Notes: generated from the letters alone by a model not told the origin. Counted from the first letter of the stretch, positions 43,290-51,673 are shown. The stretch is DNA of 64,000 nt from DATKQJ01 sp035534295 (GCA_035534295.1 DATLSE010000049.1:34276-98275), one strand, 5' to 3'. Program-made: numbers and translations.

Positions 43290-43727
43290 TCAGGGCTTCG
43301 GCCAGAGAATCAGCTGGGTGCACCGGAAAAGCGCCAGGCGCCGGGCGCTCGACTCCTCGCTCACCACTGCGTCCCAGACCTGAGTCGAGCGCCCGGCGTG
43401 CACGATCTCGGCCCGGCATGAGATCGAGCCCCGCCGCGCGGTGCCGACGAAGTTGGCCTTGAGCTCGACCGTGGTGAATCCCTCCGATCCCTCCGGCAGG
43501 TGTCGCCGGCAGCCGTAGCCGCAGGAGGTGTCGGCCAGAGCAATCACGGTGGCGGCGTGAAGGTAGCCGTTGGGGGCGAGGTGCCAGTCCTGGAGCTGAA
43601 GCCTCGACTCCACCCAGTGCTCGCCGACGGCGGTGAACTCGATCCCCAGGCGGCCGGGCAGGTGTCCCACGCCAATCCGATTCAGCTCCTCCACGGACCA
43701 GGGCCCCGGATCGGTGGGCGAGCTCAA
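43290..43727 (-). CDS. PaaI/hotdog-fold thioesterase-like protein
   Basis: A 145-residue single hotdog domain. HLAPNGYLHAATVIALADTSCGYG (in two parts, ~49-72) resembles the HGG...ALADT active-site helix of PaaI-type acyl-CoA thioesterases; the usual HGG is replaced by NGY-LH. TVELKANFVGTARRG is the family's second block. The substrate is unknown. The TTG start overlaps the LysR stop. Confidence 0.75.
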   Translation of the reverse strand: MSSPTDPGPWSVEELNRIGVGHLPGRLGIEFTAVGEHWVESRLQLQDWHLAPNGYLHAATVIALADTSCGYGCRRHLPEGSEGFTTVELKANFVGTARRGSISCRAEIVHAGRSTQVWDAVVSEESSARRLALFRCTQLILWPKP

Positions 43728-44611
43728 AGCTGCAGACCCAAGAGGAGTGAGATGAAGGCGTCGGCCACGCCCTGAGCGGGGCCCGCGTCGCGCCGGCGCA
43801 TGGCCACCAGGTTGCGCCGCATGGGCGGTGCGCCGCCCAGCGCCACCAGCGCGAGCACCCCCGCCTCGACCTCTGCCGCCACCGCCGAGCGGGGCAGCAG
43901 AGCCACACCGAGGTCGTGCTCGACCATCTTCTTGGCCGCCTCGATGTTGTCCAGCTCCATGACCCCGCGCAGCGTCACCCCCGAGGCCAGGAGCGCGGCC
44001 TGGGTGACCTCGAAATAGCTCGAGGTTCGATCGAACATGATCAACTGCTCGGAGGCGAGATCCGCCATCTGGGTGTCATGGGAGCGGGCGAAGGGGTGGT
44101 CGGGCGCGGCGACCAGCACCAGCTCCTCCTCGTAGAAGGGCAGCAGTTCGATGTCGGGATGGCGCAGGGCGCGACCGAGCCCGATCTGGACCTCGTCGCG
44201 CAGGACCATCTGGAGCACGTCCTCGGAATGTCCGGTGCGAACCGCCACCTCGACCCGGGGATGGTCGAGCACGAAGCGCTCCAGAAGCCCCGGCAGCAGG
44301 TAGGTGCTGACGGCGGGAGCGGCCGCGATGATCAGCTGGCCGGCCGAGCCCCGACCGACGTCGGAGATGGCTCGGCGACCGTCGGCGACCGCGCGAGCGG
44401 CGCGCTCGGCGTGGGCCAGGAAGGCGCGCCCGGAATCGGTCAGACGCATACCCTGGCGGGTGCGGACGAACAGGCTCGTCCCAAGCTCGCTCTCCAGCCC
44501 ATGGAGGCGCGCGGTGAGTGTGGGCTGGGTGATCGAGAGGACCTCGGCGGCGCGACTGACACTGCCCAGCCGGGCGACCTCGAGGAAGCCGTCGATCTGC
44601 ACCAGCAGCAT
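43724..44611 (-). CDS. LysR-family transcriptional regulator
   Basis: A 295-residue LTTR: N-terminal HTH (FLEVARLGSVSRAAEVLSITQPTLTARLH in two parts, ~9-37) and a periplasmic-binding-like effector domain. TAGACT six bases before the ATG gives a leaderless promoter, and a 6-bp inverted repeat at 44636-44654 overlaps its -35 region, so autoregulation is likely. It overlaps the thioesterase gene, a probable target. Confidence 0.9.
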   Translation of the reverse strand: MLLVQIDGFLEVARLGSVSRAAEVLSITQPTLTARLHGLESELGTSLFVRTRQGMRLTDSGRAFLAHAERAARAVADGRRAISDVGRGSAGQLIIAAAPAVSTYLLPGLLERFVLDHPRVEVAVRTGHSEDVLQMVLRDEVQIGLGRALRHPDIELLPFYEEELVLVAAPDHPFARSHDTQMADLASEQLIMFDRTSSYFEVTQAALLASGVTLRGVMELDNIEAAKKMVEHDLGVALLPRSAVAAEVEAGVLALVALGGAPPMRRNLVAMRRRDAGPAQGVADAFISLLLGLQL

Positions 44612-44635
44612 AGGGCGAGTCTATCGCCTGGGCTC

Positions 44636-44654
44636 TAGGCAATAAAAGTGCCTA
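44636..44654. promoter_or_regulatory. Inverted repeat, probable LysR operator
   Basis: TAGGCA and TGCCTA flank a 7-base AT-rich spacer containing T-N11-A type symmetry. It is centred about 34 bases upstream of the LysR start, over the -35 position of the TAGACT promoter (44618-44623). Confidence 0.55.
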
Positions 44655-44773
44655 TGGCCGGCCGACCCCCAGCGCCGTATCGCGACCCACAGCCCAGACT
44701 GCTGAAAAACCAAGGCTTACCGGCGGATTCGATGCCCAAGGCGCCGCAACTTTAATTAAGTTTGCCTAAACCG
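44655..44773. other. Non-coding stretch without recognised feature
   Basis: Part of the 335-base gap between the LysR gene and the Trm112-like gene. It has an AT-rich patch (TTTAATTAAG near 44753) and no gene, repeat or structure that I can support. A second half-site-like TTTGCCTAAA occurs at 44761. Confidence 0.4.
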
Positions 44774-44801
44774 TTGTCTTTTCCGGCACTCGCGCTACAA
44801 T
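44774..44801 (+). promoter_or_regulatory. Strong promoter of a structured RNA
   Basis: TTGTCT (44774-44779) and TACAAT (44796-44801) are separated by 16 bases. Transcription would start near 44808, about 140 bases before the next gene. Confidence 0.55.
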
Positions 44802-44807
44802 GCGCGC

Positions 44808-44920
44808 AGCTCGGGAGGAACCGAGCCGCGGGAGTTCGGACTCCGGCTTCCGGTCGCTTGGACCTTCCCCCCGCAGCCATGCTCGGTGGAGGGGCGAGGC
44901 TTCGGCCTCGCCTCGCCCCG
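44808..44920 (+). ncRNA. Candidate structured small RNA or leader
   Basis: Downstream of TTGTCT-N16-TACAAT are three stems: GCTCGG/CCGAGC around 44809-44826, GGAGT/ACTCC around a TCGG loop near 44830-44845, and a perfect 8-bp stem GGCGAGGC/GCCTCGCC with a TTCG tetraloop near 44894-44913, extended by GGGG/CCCC-type pairs. No U-tract follows. The next gene has its own leaderless promoter (TACGAT-N7-GTG), so this RNA may be separate. It does not match SRP, 6S, tmRNA or RNase P signatures that I know. Confidence 0.4.
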
Positions 44921-44946
44921 AGGGCGGCGCTGGTACGATCAGGGAC

Positions 44947-45111
44947 GTGATCTCCGCTGAGCTGCTAGAGGTGCTTGCCTGTCCCCGCTGCCATGGCAAG
45001 CTGGAGCCGAACCTTGAGGCGAACACTCTCGACTGTCCTCAGGACCGACTCCGCTTCAAGGTCGAGGACGGCATTCCGGTCATGCTGCTGGACGAGGCGA
45101 CCGCCTACTAA
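44947..45111 (+). CDS. Trm112/UPF0434-family zinc-binding protein
   Basis: A 54-residue protein from GTG 44947, seven bases after TACGAT (44934-44939). LLEVLACPRCHGKLE at the start and LRFKVEDGIPVMLLDEA at the end are the Trm112/YcaR hallmark. In other organisms such proteins activate methyltransferases or other enzymes. Upstream in-frame codons back to 44800 overlap the structured RNA and are unlikely to be coding. Confidence 0.82.
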   Translation: MISAELLEVLACPRCHGKLEPNLEANTLDCPQDRLRFKVEDGIPVMLLDEATAY

Positions 45112-45121
45112 AGCGCTGAGT

Positions 45122-46291
45122 TCAGGCCGCGCAGGCCTGGGCCGCGGTGTCATAGGCCTGGGTCCGACCCAGGCCTGCGTGCAGGTCGGGCGCGATCTGC
45201 TCGTCGGTCAATGCGTAGGCCTGACCCTGATTGGAGGTCGAGGCCGCGAAGACGATGCCGAGCACCCGACCCTGCAGATCGACCAGCGGTCCGCCCGAAT
45301 TGCCCGGGCGCACGTCTGAGTCGAAGATCAGGATCTGGCGCGTGACCAGCTGCTGGTTGTAGATGTCGCGGCCTCGGGCCAGGGTCACGTCGGTGACCAC
45401 CGCCGGCGCCTCCGACAGCGGTCCCCCGCCGGGGTATCCGATGACCGCTCCCTGGCTGCCCCGAGCAGGGGTTGCGGTGGCCAGGGTCCGAGCCTGAAGT
45501 CCGGGAACGTAGAGCACGGCGATGTCGGTCTCGGGGTCGAAGAGAACCACCCGGGCTCGCAGCCCGCTGAATCCGGCCCTGGTCACCACCGTGTCGGACG
45601 TGCCCGACACTACGTGCGCGTTGGTGACCAGATAGTCGGGAGCGATGGGGTAGGCGCTGCCCGTGACCAGCCCACCGCAGCCCCTGCCCTCCACGCGGTA
45701 GACCTCGCTCGCTGCCGCGCTCACGCCCGCGGTGTCGATCGAGCTCGGCGTGGGCAGCGACCCGAGCTGGGGCTCCAGGCCCGCGAAGACCGAGGGCACA
45801 CCGCCGGCCAGGATCTGCTCGACCTGGTTGAGCCACCGGGGTGGCCGGGGGAAGACGAGATCGATGCGGCGCACGATGGACGAGTCCTGGATCTGCTGGG
45901 CCACCACCGGCACCGGGCCGCGATCGAAGGTGAGGGCCAAAAACCATGACACCCCGAGCACCATCAGGCCGGAGAACGCCGCCCCGCTGACCATCTCGAT
46001 CCGGGTGCGCCCGGGACCGGACAGGGAGTGGTGGAGTGGTTCTCCGAGCCAGTAACCGAGGCTTGAGCCCAGGCTGCCGGCGGCCAGCAGGGTGATGGTG
46101 GCGGCGGCGGGCCGGATGGCGCCGCTGATGCCCAGCAGGCTGAGGAGAGCGGGCGCGGCGGCGGCGCCCGCCACCACCCCCGCGATCAGGCCGAAGTACT
46201 GGGCGATGGAGGTCCACAGTCCACGGCGGTATCCATTGGACGCGCCGACCAGAAGCGCGATCGCGATGACTACGTCGAGCAGGTCGATCAA
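45122..46291 (-). CDS. MarP-like membrane serine protease (CvpA domain plus trypsin-like domain)
   Basis: A 389-residue protein. The first ~165 residues hold four hydrophobic helices of the CvpA type (VIAIALLVGASNGYRRGLW). The rest is an HtrA/trypsin-like protease with catalytic His in LVTNAHVV (~247), Asp in DPETDIAVL (~277) and Ser in VRPGNSGGPL (~345). The same architecture is known in mycobacterial MarP (Rv3671c), required for acid and oxidative resistance. The start is TTG 46291. No PDZ domain is present. Confidence 0.87.
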   Translation of the reverse strand: MIDLLDVVIAIALLVGASNGYRRGLWTSIAQYFGLIAGVVAGAAAAPALLSLLGISGAIRPAAATITLLAAGSLGSSLGYWLGEPLHHSLSGPGRTRIEMVSGAAFSGLMVLGVSWFLALTFDRGPVPVVAQQIQDSSIVRRIDLVFPRPPRWLNQVEQILAGGVPSVFAGLEPQLGSLPTPSSIDTAGVSAAASEVYRVEGRGCGGLVTGSAYPIAPDYLVTNAHVVSGTSDTVVTRAGFSGLRARVVLFDPETDIAVLYVPGLQARTLATATPARGSQGAVIGYPGGGPLSEAPAVVTDVTLARGRDIYNQQLVTRQILIFDSDVRPGNSGGPLVDLQGRVLGIVFAASTSNQGQAYALTDEQIAPDLHAGLGRTQAYDTAAQACAA

Positions 46292-46327
46292 GCGAGGTTA
46301 ACCGACGCCGGGCCCCATAATTAGGAC

Positions 46328-46501
46328 ATGGCATATCTGTCCGGCGGCGAGTGGTGGGAGGCCACGGTTTTCATGGGCTGCTCCTTCGTCTTCGCCGCGG
46401 TGGGCGCCGTGGGGTTGGGCTGGTGGGTGATCCGGGGTGATCGCCGCAACCGGGCCGCCACCTTGAGCTCCGATCCCATCGTCGAGCACCAGGGGCACTA
46501 G
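46328..46501 (+). CDS. Small single-helix membrane protein preceding ctaG
   Basis: A 57-residue protein (ATG 46328, TAG 46499) beginning MAYLSGGEWWEAT, with one hydrophobic helix (~15-38) followed by a basic segment. CATAAT six bases before the ATG indicates a leaderless start. It is in the same reading frame as ctaG, separated only by the TAG. It may be a small oxidase-associated subunit; I do not recognise it by sequence. Confidence 0.6.
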   Translation: MAYLSGGEWWEATVFMGCSFVFAAVGAVGLGWWVIRGDRRNRAATLSSDPIVEHQGH

Positions 46502-46549
46502 AGGCAGACCGTCTGGCCCTTTGACCCTTCGGTCTACCTGGGCCTGCTG

Positions 46550-47254
46550 GTGGCGGGCGGGTCCTACCTGCGCTGGGCGGGCCCGGGGCGCGCTCGACAT
46601 CTGTGGTTCGGCGCCGGGCTGGCGCTGATCTGGTTGGCGCTGGAGACCCCCATCGACACCGTGGGGGATCGAAGCCTGCAGTCGGTGCACATGCTCCAGC
46701 ACGTTCTCCTCGGGCTGGTCGCCCCGCCCATGCTGCTCCTCGGCCTGGACGCGCACGCCGCCCGGCGCTTGCTGGCCCGGATTCCACTGCTGGAGCGCGT
46801 CTGCTCCCCGCTCTGGGCCCAGCTCATCGCCGCCCTGGTCATGGTCGGTTGGCACCTGCCCCCGCTCTACGATCTCACCGCGCGCTCGGCTCCCGTACAC
46901 GTGCTGGAGCATCTCAGTTTCATCGCCGCCGGGATCGCCTTTTGGTGGCCCGTCCTCGAGGGCACCGGAGCCAGCCTTACTCCGCCGCTGAGCGAGGCCT
47001 GGAAGGCGATCTACATCTTCATCGGCACCGTGCCCCAGGACGGCGTGGCGCTGGTGCTTCAGTTCTCGCGCCGCCTCTTCTACTCCCAGTACGCGAACGA
47101 GCCGGTGCATCTCGCCGGCTGGACGCCGGTGATCGACCAGAACGTGGCCGGGGCGGTGCTCATGGTGATCGGCAAAACCAGCTTCGCCGTGGCGCTGCTC
47201 GCCCTGTTCTTTCGCTGGATGGCGCGCGAGACCGCGTCCGCGCCCGGAACCTGA
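46550..47254 (+). CDS. ctaG: Cytochrome c oxidase assembly factor CtaG (caa3 type)
   Basis: A 234-residue membrane protein with about six or seven helices. HMLQHVLLGLVAPPMLLLG (~47), HLPPLYDLTARS, VLEHLSFIAAGIAFWWPV and IGTVPQDGVAL are CtaG/DUF1404-like family signatures. The GTG at 46550 is the first standard start, but family-like sequence (WPFDPSVYLGLL) continues upstream in frame to the TAG at 46499 without a start codon. It acts in copper centre assembly of the oxidase encoded next door and converges with ctaD. Confidence 0.85.
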   Translation: MAGGSYLRWAGPGRARHLWFGAGLALIWLALETPIDTVGDRSLQSVHMLQHVLLGLVAPPMLLLGLDAHAARRLLARIPLLERVCSPLWAQLIAALVMVGWHLPPLYDLTARSAPVHVLEHLSFIAAGIAFWWPVLEGTGASLTPPLSEAWKAIYIFIGTVPQDGVALVLQFSRRLFYSQYANEPVHLAGWTPVIDQNVAGAVLMVIGKTSFAVALLALFFRWMARETASAPGT

Positions 47255-47273
47255 GGGGTGGCCTGGAGCCAGG

Positions 47274-48923
47274 TCAGCTGCCCGCTTCGGCGCGGGCTCG
47301 CTTCACATCTCGCAGCGGCATGAAGGAGTGGACCGGGATCAGCTCATCGAAGTTGTAGGGCGGCGGAGGCGAGGTCGTCGCCCACTCCATGGTGTTGCCG
47401 TCCCAGGGGTCGTCGCCGGCGATCTCGCCGTTGCGCAAGCTCCAGATCACGTTGATGAAAAAGAGCAGGACGGAGAATGCGAGCACGAAGGAGGACACGG
47501 TGATGAAGGTGTTGGTCGCGCCCCAGCCCTGCTCTCCAAAGCCGCCGGTGTAGGTGTAGATGCGGCGCGGCATGCCCTCCAGGCCCAGTGTGTGCATGAC
47601 CAGGAAGGTGCCGTTGAAGCCGATGAACAGGGTCCAGAAGTTCCACTCCCCCATGGTCTCGTTGAGCTTGCGTCCGAACACCTTGGGGAACCAGTAGTAG
47701 ATGCCCGCGAAGATGGTGAAGACCGAGCCGCCGAAGAGCACGTAGTGCAGGTGGGCGACCACGTAGTAGGACTGGTGGAGCTGGGTGTCCACCGGAACCG
47801 AGGACAAATAGACGCCGGTGATGCCGCCGAGCAGGAAGGTGGCGAGAAAGCCGAAGGCAAACTTCATGGGCAGCGCGAAGTCGATGGCGCCACCCCAGGC
47901 GGTGGCGATCCAGTTGAAGAATTTGATCCCGGTGGGAATCGCGATCAGCATCGTCATGACCATGAAGAACATCTCGAGGTAGACGTTGATACCGACCGTG
48001 AACATGTGGTGGGCCCAGACCGCGATCGACAGGAAGACGATGCCGAAGAGGGCCGCGACCATGGTCGAGTAGCCGAATAGGGGTTTGCGCGAGAAGACCG
48101 GCATGATCTCGGAGATCATCCCGAATCCGGGCAGGATCATGATGTAGACCTCGGGGTGCCCGAAGAACCAGAACAGATGCTGGTAGAGCACCGGGCGTCC
48201 CTGAGTGGTGAAGAAGTTGGTCCCGAACTGCCGATCCATCTCGAGCAGGACCAGATCCCCGATCAGGGGGGCGCCGACCAACAGGAGCAGGATCGAGGTC
48301 GTGATCTGGGCCCACACGAACATGGGCAGCCGCCCAAAGCTCATGCCCGGGGCGCGCAGGGCGAGAATGGTGGTCAAAAAGTTGGTCGAGGCCATGATCC
48401 CCGAAATGGCCCAGAGCATGATGGCAACCGCCCACAGGTCGACCCCCAGGCCGGGGTTGAACGCCTTCTCCGAAAGCGGCGGGTACGCTGTCCAGCCAGC
48501 GTTCAAAGACCCGCCGGGGGTGAAGAAGGCGACGTAGTAGAGGATGATCGACATCGGCACCAGCCAGAATCCGAGCAGATTCAGGCGCGGGAACGCCATG
48601 TCGCGGGCGCCGATCATGATCGGGACCATGTAATTGCCGATTCCGGTCACGAAGATGGTGACGAAGAAGAAGATCATCGTCGTGCCGTGCGCGGACAGGA
48701 TCTGGTTGTAGGTCTGGGCGCTGACCACGTGCAGGTTGGGGGCCGAAAGCTGCAGCCGCATGATCAGGGCAAAGATGCCGCCGACGACGAAGCTGGCCAT
48801 GGCGGTGGTCATGTACATGATCCCGATCAGCTTGTGATCGGTGGTGGTGAGCCAGATCGTTATGGGGCGAAAGAAGGTGTCGTTGTAGGATTTCGGTCGC
48901 GGCGGCGCGAGCGTGGTGGCCAT
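47274..48923 (-). CDS. ctaD: Cytochrome c oxidase subunit I
   Basis: A 549-residue heme-copper oxidase subunit I of type A1. Heme a, heme a3 and CuB histidines lie in ILSAHGTTMIFF (~78), WFFGHPEVYIMILPGFG (~250, including the cross-linked His-Tyr and the D-channel Glu), WAHHMFTVG (~304) and VVAHLHYVLFGG (~388). About 12 helices are expected. The gene is 27 bases downstream of ctaC in the same operon. Confidence 0.97.
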   Translation of the reverse strand: MATTLAPPRPKSYNDTFFRPITIWLTTTDHKLIGIMYMTTAMASFVVGGIFALIMRLQLSAPNLHVVSAQTYNQILSAHGTTMIFFFVTIFVTGIGNYMVPIMIGARDMAFPRLNLLGFWLVPMSIILYYVAFFTPGGSLNAGWTAYPPLSEKAFNPGLGVDLWAVAIMLWAISGIMASTNFLTTILALRAPGMSFGRLPMFVWAQITTSILLLLVGAPLIGDLVLLEMDRQFGTNFFTTQGRPVLYQHLFWFFGHPEVYIMILPGFGMISEIMPVFSRKPLFGYSTMVAALFGIVFLSIAVWAHHMFTVGINVYLEMFFMVMTMLIAIPTGIKFFNWIATAWGGAIDFALPMKFAFGFLATFLLGGITGVYLSSVPVDTQLHQSYYVVAHLHYVLFGGSVFTIFAGIYYWFPKVFGRKLNETMGEWNFWTLFIGFNGTFLVMHTLGLEGMPRRIYTYTGGFGEQGWGATNTFITVSSFVLAFSVLLFFINVIWSLRNGEIAGDDPWDGNTMEWATTSPPPPYNFDELIPVHSFMPLRDVKRARAEAGS

Positions 48924-48950
48924 GGCTTTCAGCTCCTTACCAAGGGTCGA

Positions 48951-49895
48951 CTAGGCCGGACTGGGGAGGGGACTCGCGCCGGGCGACGCCACTGGGCTGG
49001 GCGAGCTGGAAGGGCTCGGGCGGGGGGACGAAGCCGCTGACGGTGAGGGGCTGGGAGAGGCGGACGCTGAGGGGCTGGGGCTGGGTTTGTGTGCCGCCGC
49101 CTTCTGCTGCGCCACCCAGGCCTGGAAGTCAGACTGACTGACCGCCTTGACCAGAAGCACCATCGAGTAGTGCCCGACCCCACAGAGTTCGGTGCACTGG
49201 CCGCGCCACTCCCCGGTCTGGGTCACGTTGAGCCACGTGTAGTTGGTGTATCCGGGTACCAGGTCGGTCTTGCCGGTCAGGTCGGGCACCCAGAATCCGT
49301 GGATGACGTCGACCGACTGGAGGCGGATGCGGACCAACCGGTTGACCGGAATCACGATCGGGCTGATGCTCCTGATTCCGTCGGGAGAGTTGGACTGGTA
49401 CTGGAATCCGTAGTCGTCATAGGAGAAGTTCCAACCGAACTGGTGCCCCGTGATGGTCAGGTTGACGTCCCCGCTGGCAGCGGGGGGCTCGACGAAGTCC
49501 TTCTGCAGGACGTACGCCGAAGAGCCTCCGATCACGATCAGAATCAGAAAGGGGATCACGGTCCAGATCACCTCCAGGCGCACGTTGCCGTGCCACTGCG
49601 GAGGCTGGTATCCAGGTGGTTGCTTGGAGGCCCGGAACTTGATGATCACGGCCAGGATCAGCCCTTCGACCAGGAGAAAGACCACGATGGCGAAGGGACT
49701 GATGACGTAGGTGTAGAGGTTGTAGATGTCGCGGCCGTTGGTCGAATATCCATAAGGGACCAGCGGATCGAGCCCCGATCCGCCGCTGCTGGGGGTGCCG
49801 CTGGCCAGGGCCGGCAGGGCCAGCAGCACCAGGGCGCCAAGGGCCAGGAGGGTGGCGGAGAAGAGTCGACGCGCTCCTCGGCGTCTGGATCCCAT
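48951..49895 (-). CDS. ctaC: Cytochrome c oxidase subunit II
   Basis: A 314-residue subunit II: signal peptide, two membrane helices (~63-85, ~105-128) and a cupredoxin domain with CuA ligands in VIHGFWVPDL and QCTELCGVGHYSM (~232-244). The last ~45 residues are Pro/Ser/Ala repeats; no cytochrome c domain is fused, so this is not a caa3-type fusion. TATACT (49904-49909) eight bases before the ATG is a likely promoter. It diverges from the subunit IV/III genes. Confidence 0.95.
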   Translation of the reverse strand: MGSRRRGARRLFSATLLALGALVLLALPALASGTPSSGGSGLDPLVPYGYSTNGRDIYNLYTYVISPFAIVVFLLVEGLILAVIIKFRASKQPPGYQPPQWHGNVRLEVIWTVIPFLILIVIGGSSAYVLQKDFVEPPAASGDVNLTITGHQFGWNFSYDDYGFQYQSNSPDGIRSISPIVIPVNRLVRIRLQSVDVIHGFWVPDLTGKTDLVPGYTNYTWLNVTQTGEWRGQCTELCGVGHYSMVLLVKAVSQSDFQAWVAQQKAAAHKPSPSPSASASPSPSPSAASSPRPSPSSSPSPVASPGASPLPSPA

Positions 49896-49991
49896 GGCCC
49901 AAAAGTATAGAGAGAGCGCCCCCCGGTCCCGGTGGCGCCCTGCAGGACGGCGGCCTGCCGAGGCGGCGATAACCTTTAGAATCGGGCTGAC

Positions 49992-50501
49992 GTGGCGACT
50001 CTAACCCGGGCCAGATTCGTTGACGTGGTGAATCCCGCACTCGCCATCGACTGTCCAGGTTGTGGCCTGGTTACCGCGCGCTTTCTCCCCTACTGCTCCA
50101 ACTGCGGCCGGTCCATCTGGCCCAGCGGATCGGAGGCCTCGGCCGCGTTTCGCCTCTGGCGCGCCGCCGATCCCGTCCGCGTCGTGGCTCGACAGTACGA
50201 CCTGGAGATTCCCCTCGTCCGGCCGCCGGACGAGTTCGATTACTCGGAGCGCGCGCACGAACTCGGCATTCACATCTTCCCCAACAGCAGCTGGCCATTT
50301 CCCATCTGCTTCGGCCTGTTTTTCCTGGGTCTCGCCGCGGTTCCGCTCGCCACCCCGGCCCGAATCGTGCTTGGGGTGATCGGAGCCGCCATCTTTCTGA
50401 CCGGCGTGGTGGGCTGGGTGGTGGTGGAAGATCAGAAGATGTATCCCCGCGACGACGCCGAGGAGCCAGGAAGCGCCCACGTCGACCAGGAGGCTGTCTA
50501 G
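49992..50501 (+). CDS. Zinc-ribbon protein with cytochrome c oxidase subunit IV-like helices
   Basis: A 169-residue protein: an N-terminal zinc ribbon (CPGCG, then CSNCG, ~21-39), a linker, then IFPNSSWPFPICFGLFFLG and a second helix ending VVGWVVVED (~95-147). The two-helix part resembles actinobacterial-type oxidase subunit IV (CtaF). Fusion of a zinc ribbon to it is unusual. It overlaps ctaE (TAGTG) and is divergent from ctaC, with TAGAAT nine bases before its GTG. Confidence 0.65.
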   Translation: MATLTRARFVDVVNPALAIDCPGCGLVTARFLPYCSNCGRSIWPSGSEASAAFRLWRAADPVRVVARQYDLEIPLVRPPDEFDYSERAHELGIHIFPNSSWPFPICFGLFFLGLAAVPLATPARIVLGVIGAAIFLTGVVGWVVVEDQKMYPRDDAEEPGSAHVDQEAV

Positions 50502-51280
50502 TGGCCGTCGCCGCATCCGAACACCAGGCCCAACCCGAGTACCCCGTCCTCAGCATTCAGATGATGGGCATGTACATCTTCCTCGCCTCCGAGGTGATGT
50601 TCTTCGCGACGCTCTTTGGGATGTACTTCTACTTCGTCGGCTCGCACCCCTTCGGGTGGCCGCCGCAGGGTACCCTGCCGGTCCAGTTCTGGCCCCTGCC
50701 GACGATCAACACCGTGATTCTGCTCAGCTCCGGGGTGACCTGCCACTTCGCTCTGGAGACGCTCCGCCACGGCCGGGCGGCCCGGGGCAGCGTGTTCGGG
50801 GCGTTGCTCCTGGTCATCGGCGCCGTGCTCATGCTGGGCTTTGGCATCGCCGCCCTGGGGGGGGAACCATTCGATGGAATCCTGGGCCTGGCCGCGGCGC
50901 TGGCGGCTCTAGCCTCGATCCCGCCCATGCTCGGGCTGGGTCCATTTAAGGCCCGAGCCGGCTTCTACGGGCTCTGGGTGGGCACCATGATCTTGGGGGC
51001 CATGTTCGAGGCCGGCCAGATCTGGGAGTTCAGCCACGCTCAGATCAAATTTCAGGGCGCCAACCAGTTCGGCAGCGCCTTCTTCACCCTCACTGGATTC
51101 CACGGGCTGCACGTGGCGGGGGGTCTGGTCCTCCTGACCCTGGTTCTGGTCCGTGCACTTCGCGGGCAGTTCAACGAGCAGCACAACGTGGCTCCGGCGG
51201 CGGTGACCCTCTACTGGCACTTTGTAGACGTGGTCTGGCTCGCGCTGTATTCGATCCTCTACCTCGCCGTCACCGCCTGA
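50501..51280 (+). CDS. ctaE: Cytochrome c oxidase subunit III
   Basis: A 259-residue subunit III from GTG 50501 (AGGAGG upstream); the open frame to 50060 is the shadow of the preceding gene. About seven helices; MYIFLASEVMFFATLFGMYFYF, FTLTGFHGLHVAGGLVLL and VTLYWHFVDVVWL are typical (each shown partly). It stabilises the proton-pumping core with subunits I and II. Confidence 0.93.
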   Translation: MAVAASEHQAQPEYPVLSIQMMGMYIFLASEVMFFATLFGMYFYFVGSHPFGWPPQGTLPVQFWPLPTINTVILLSSGVTCHFALETLRHGRAARGSVFGALLLVIGAVLMLGFGIAALGGEPFDGILGLAAALAALASIPPMLGLGPFKARAGFYGLWVGTMILGAMFEAGQIWEFSHAQIKFQGANQFGSAFFTLTGFHGLHVAGGLVLLTLVLVRALRGQFNEQHNVAPAAVTLYWHFVDVVWLALYSILYLAVTA

Positions 51281-51286
51281 ACCTGG

Positions 51287-51667
51287 TTAGAGCTTGGTCA
51301 GCGCCCCTCCCAGGGCGTATCCGGCCGCGACCCCGCCCAGTCCCAGCGCCAGACTGGCTCCGATATAGAGCAGCGCCAGCCCCCAGGCGCCATCGCGCGT
51401 CAGGCCCAGCACCTCATAGCTGAAGGTCGAAAAGGTCGTGTACGCGCCGCAGAATCCGGTCGCGACCAGAAGCCGCGCCGCTGAGGCGCCGGGGTAGCGC
51501 ACGTTGACATAGGCAAAGAACGCGCCCAGGAGCAGGCTGCCGCTGACGTTGATGAACAGGGTGCCGTAGGGAAAGCTCCAGGGCAGCAATCGAATGAACA
51601 GCACCCCCACCCAGTAACGGGCGTTGGCCCCTGCCACCGCTCCGAGCGAGATCGCTAGCGTGCGCAA
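51287..51667 (-). CDS. crcB: Fluoride channel CrcB/Fluc
   Basis: A 126-residue four-helix channel that exports fluoride. GANARYWVG (~14), GTLFINVSGSLLLG (~35) and ATGFCGAYTTFSTFSYE (~69) hold the conserved Asn and Phe/Thr pore residues. It is a single gene, so a homodimer is expected. No fluoride riboswitch is seen upstream; it follows the FKBP gene by six bases. Confidence 0.92.
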   Translation of the reverse strand: MRTLAISLGAVAGANARYWVGVLFIRLLPWSFPYGTLFINVSGSLLLGAFFAYVNVRYPGASAARLLVATGFCGAYTTFSTFSYEVLGLTRDGAWGLALLYIGASLALGLGGVAAGYALGGALTKL

Positions 51668-51673
51668 GCCGGG

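Noticed and set aside
48951..49095. Pro-Ser repeat DNA at the end of ctaC as a tandem repeat or CRISPR-like array
   Set aside because: It is a low-complexity coding tail; no regular repeat-spacer pattern exists. No CRISPR array was seen anywhere in the window.
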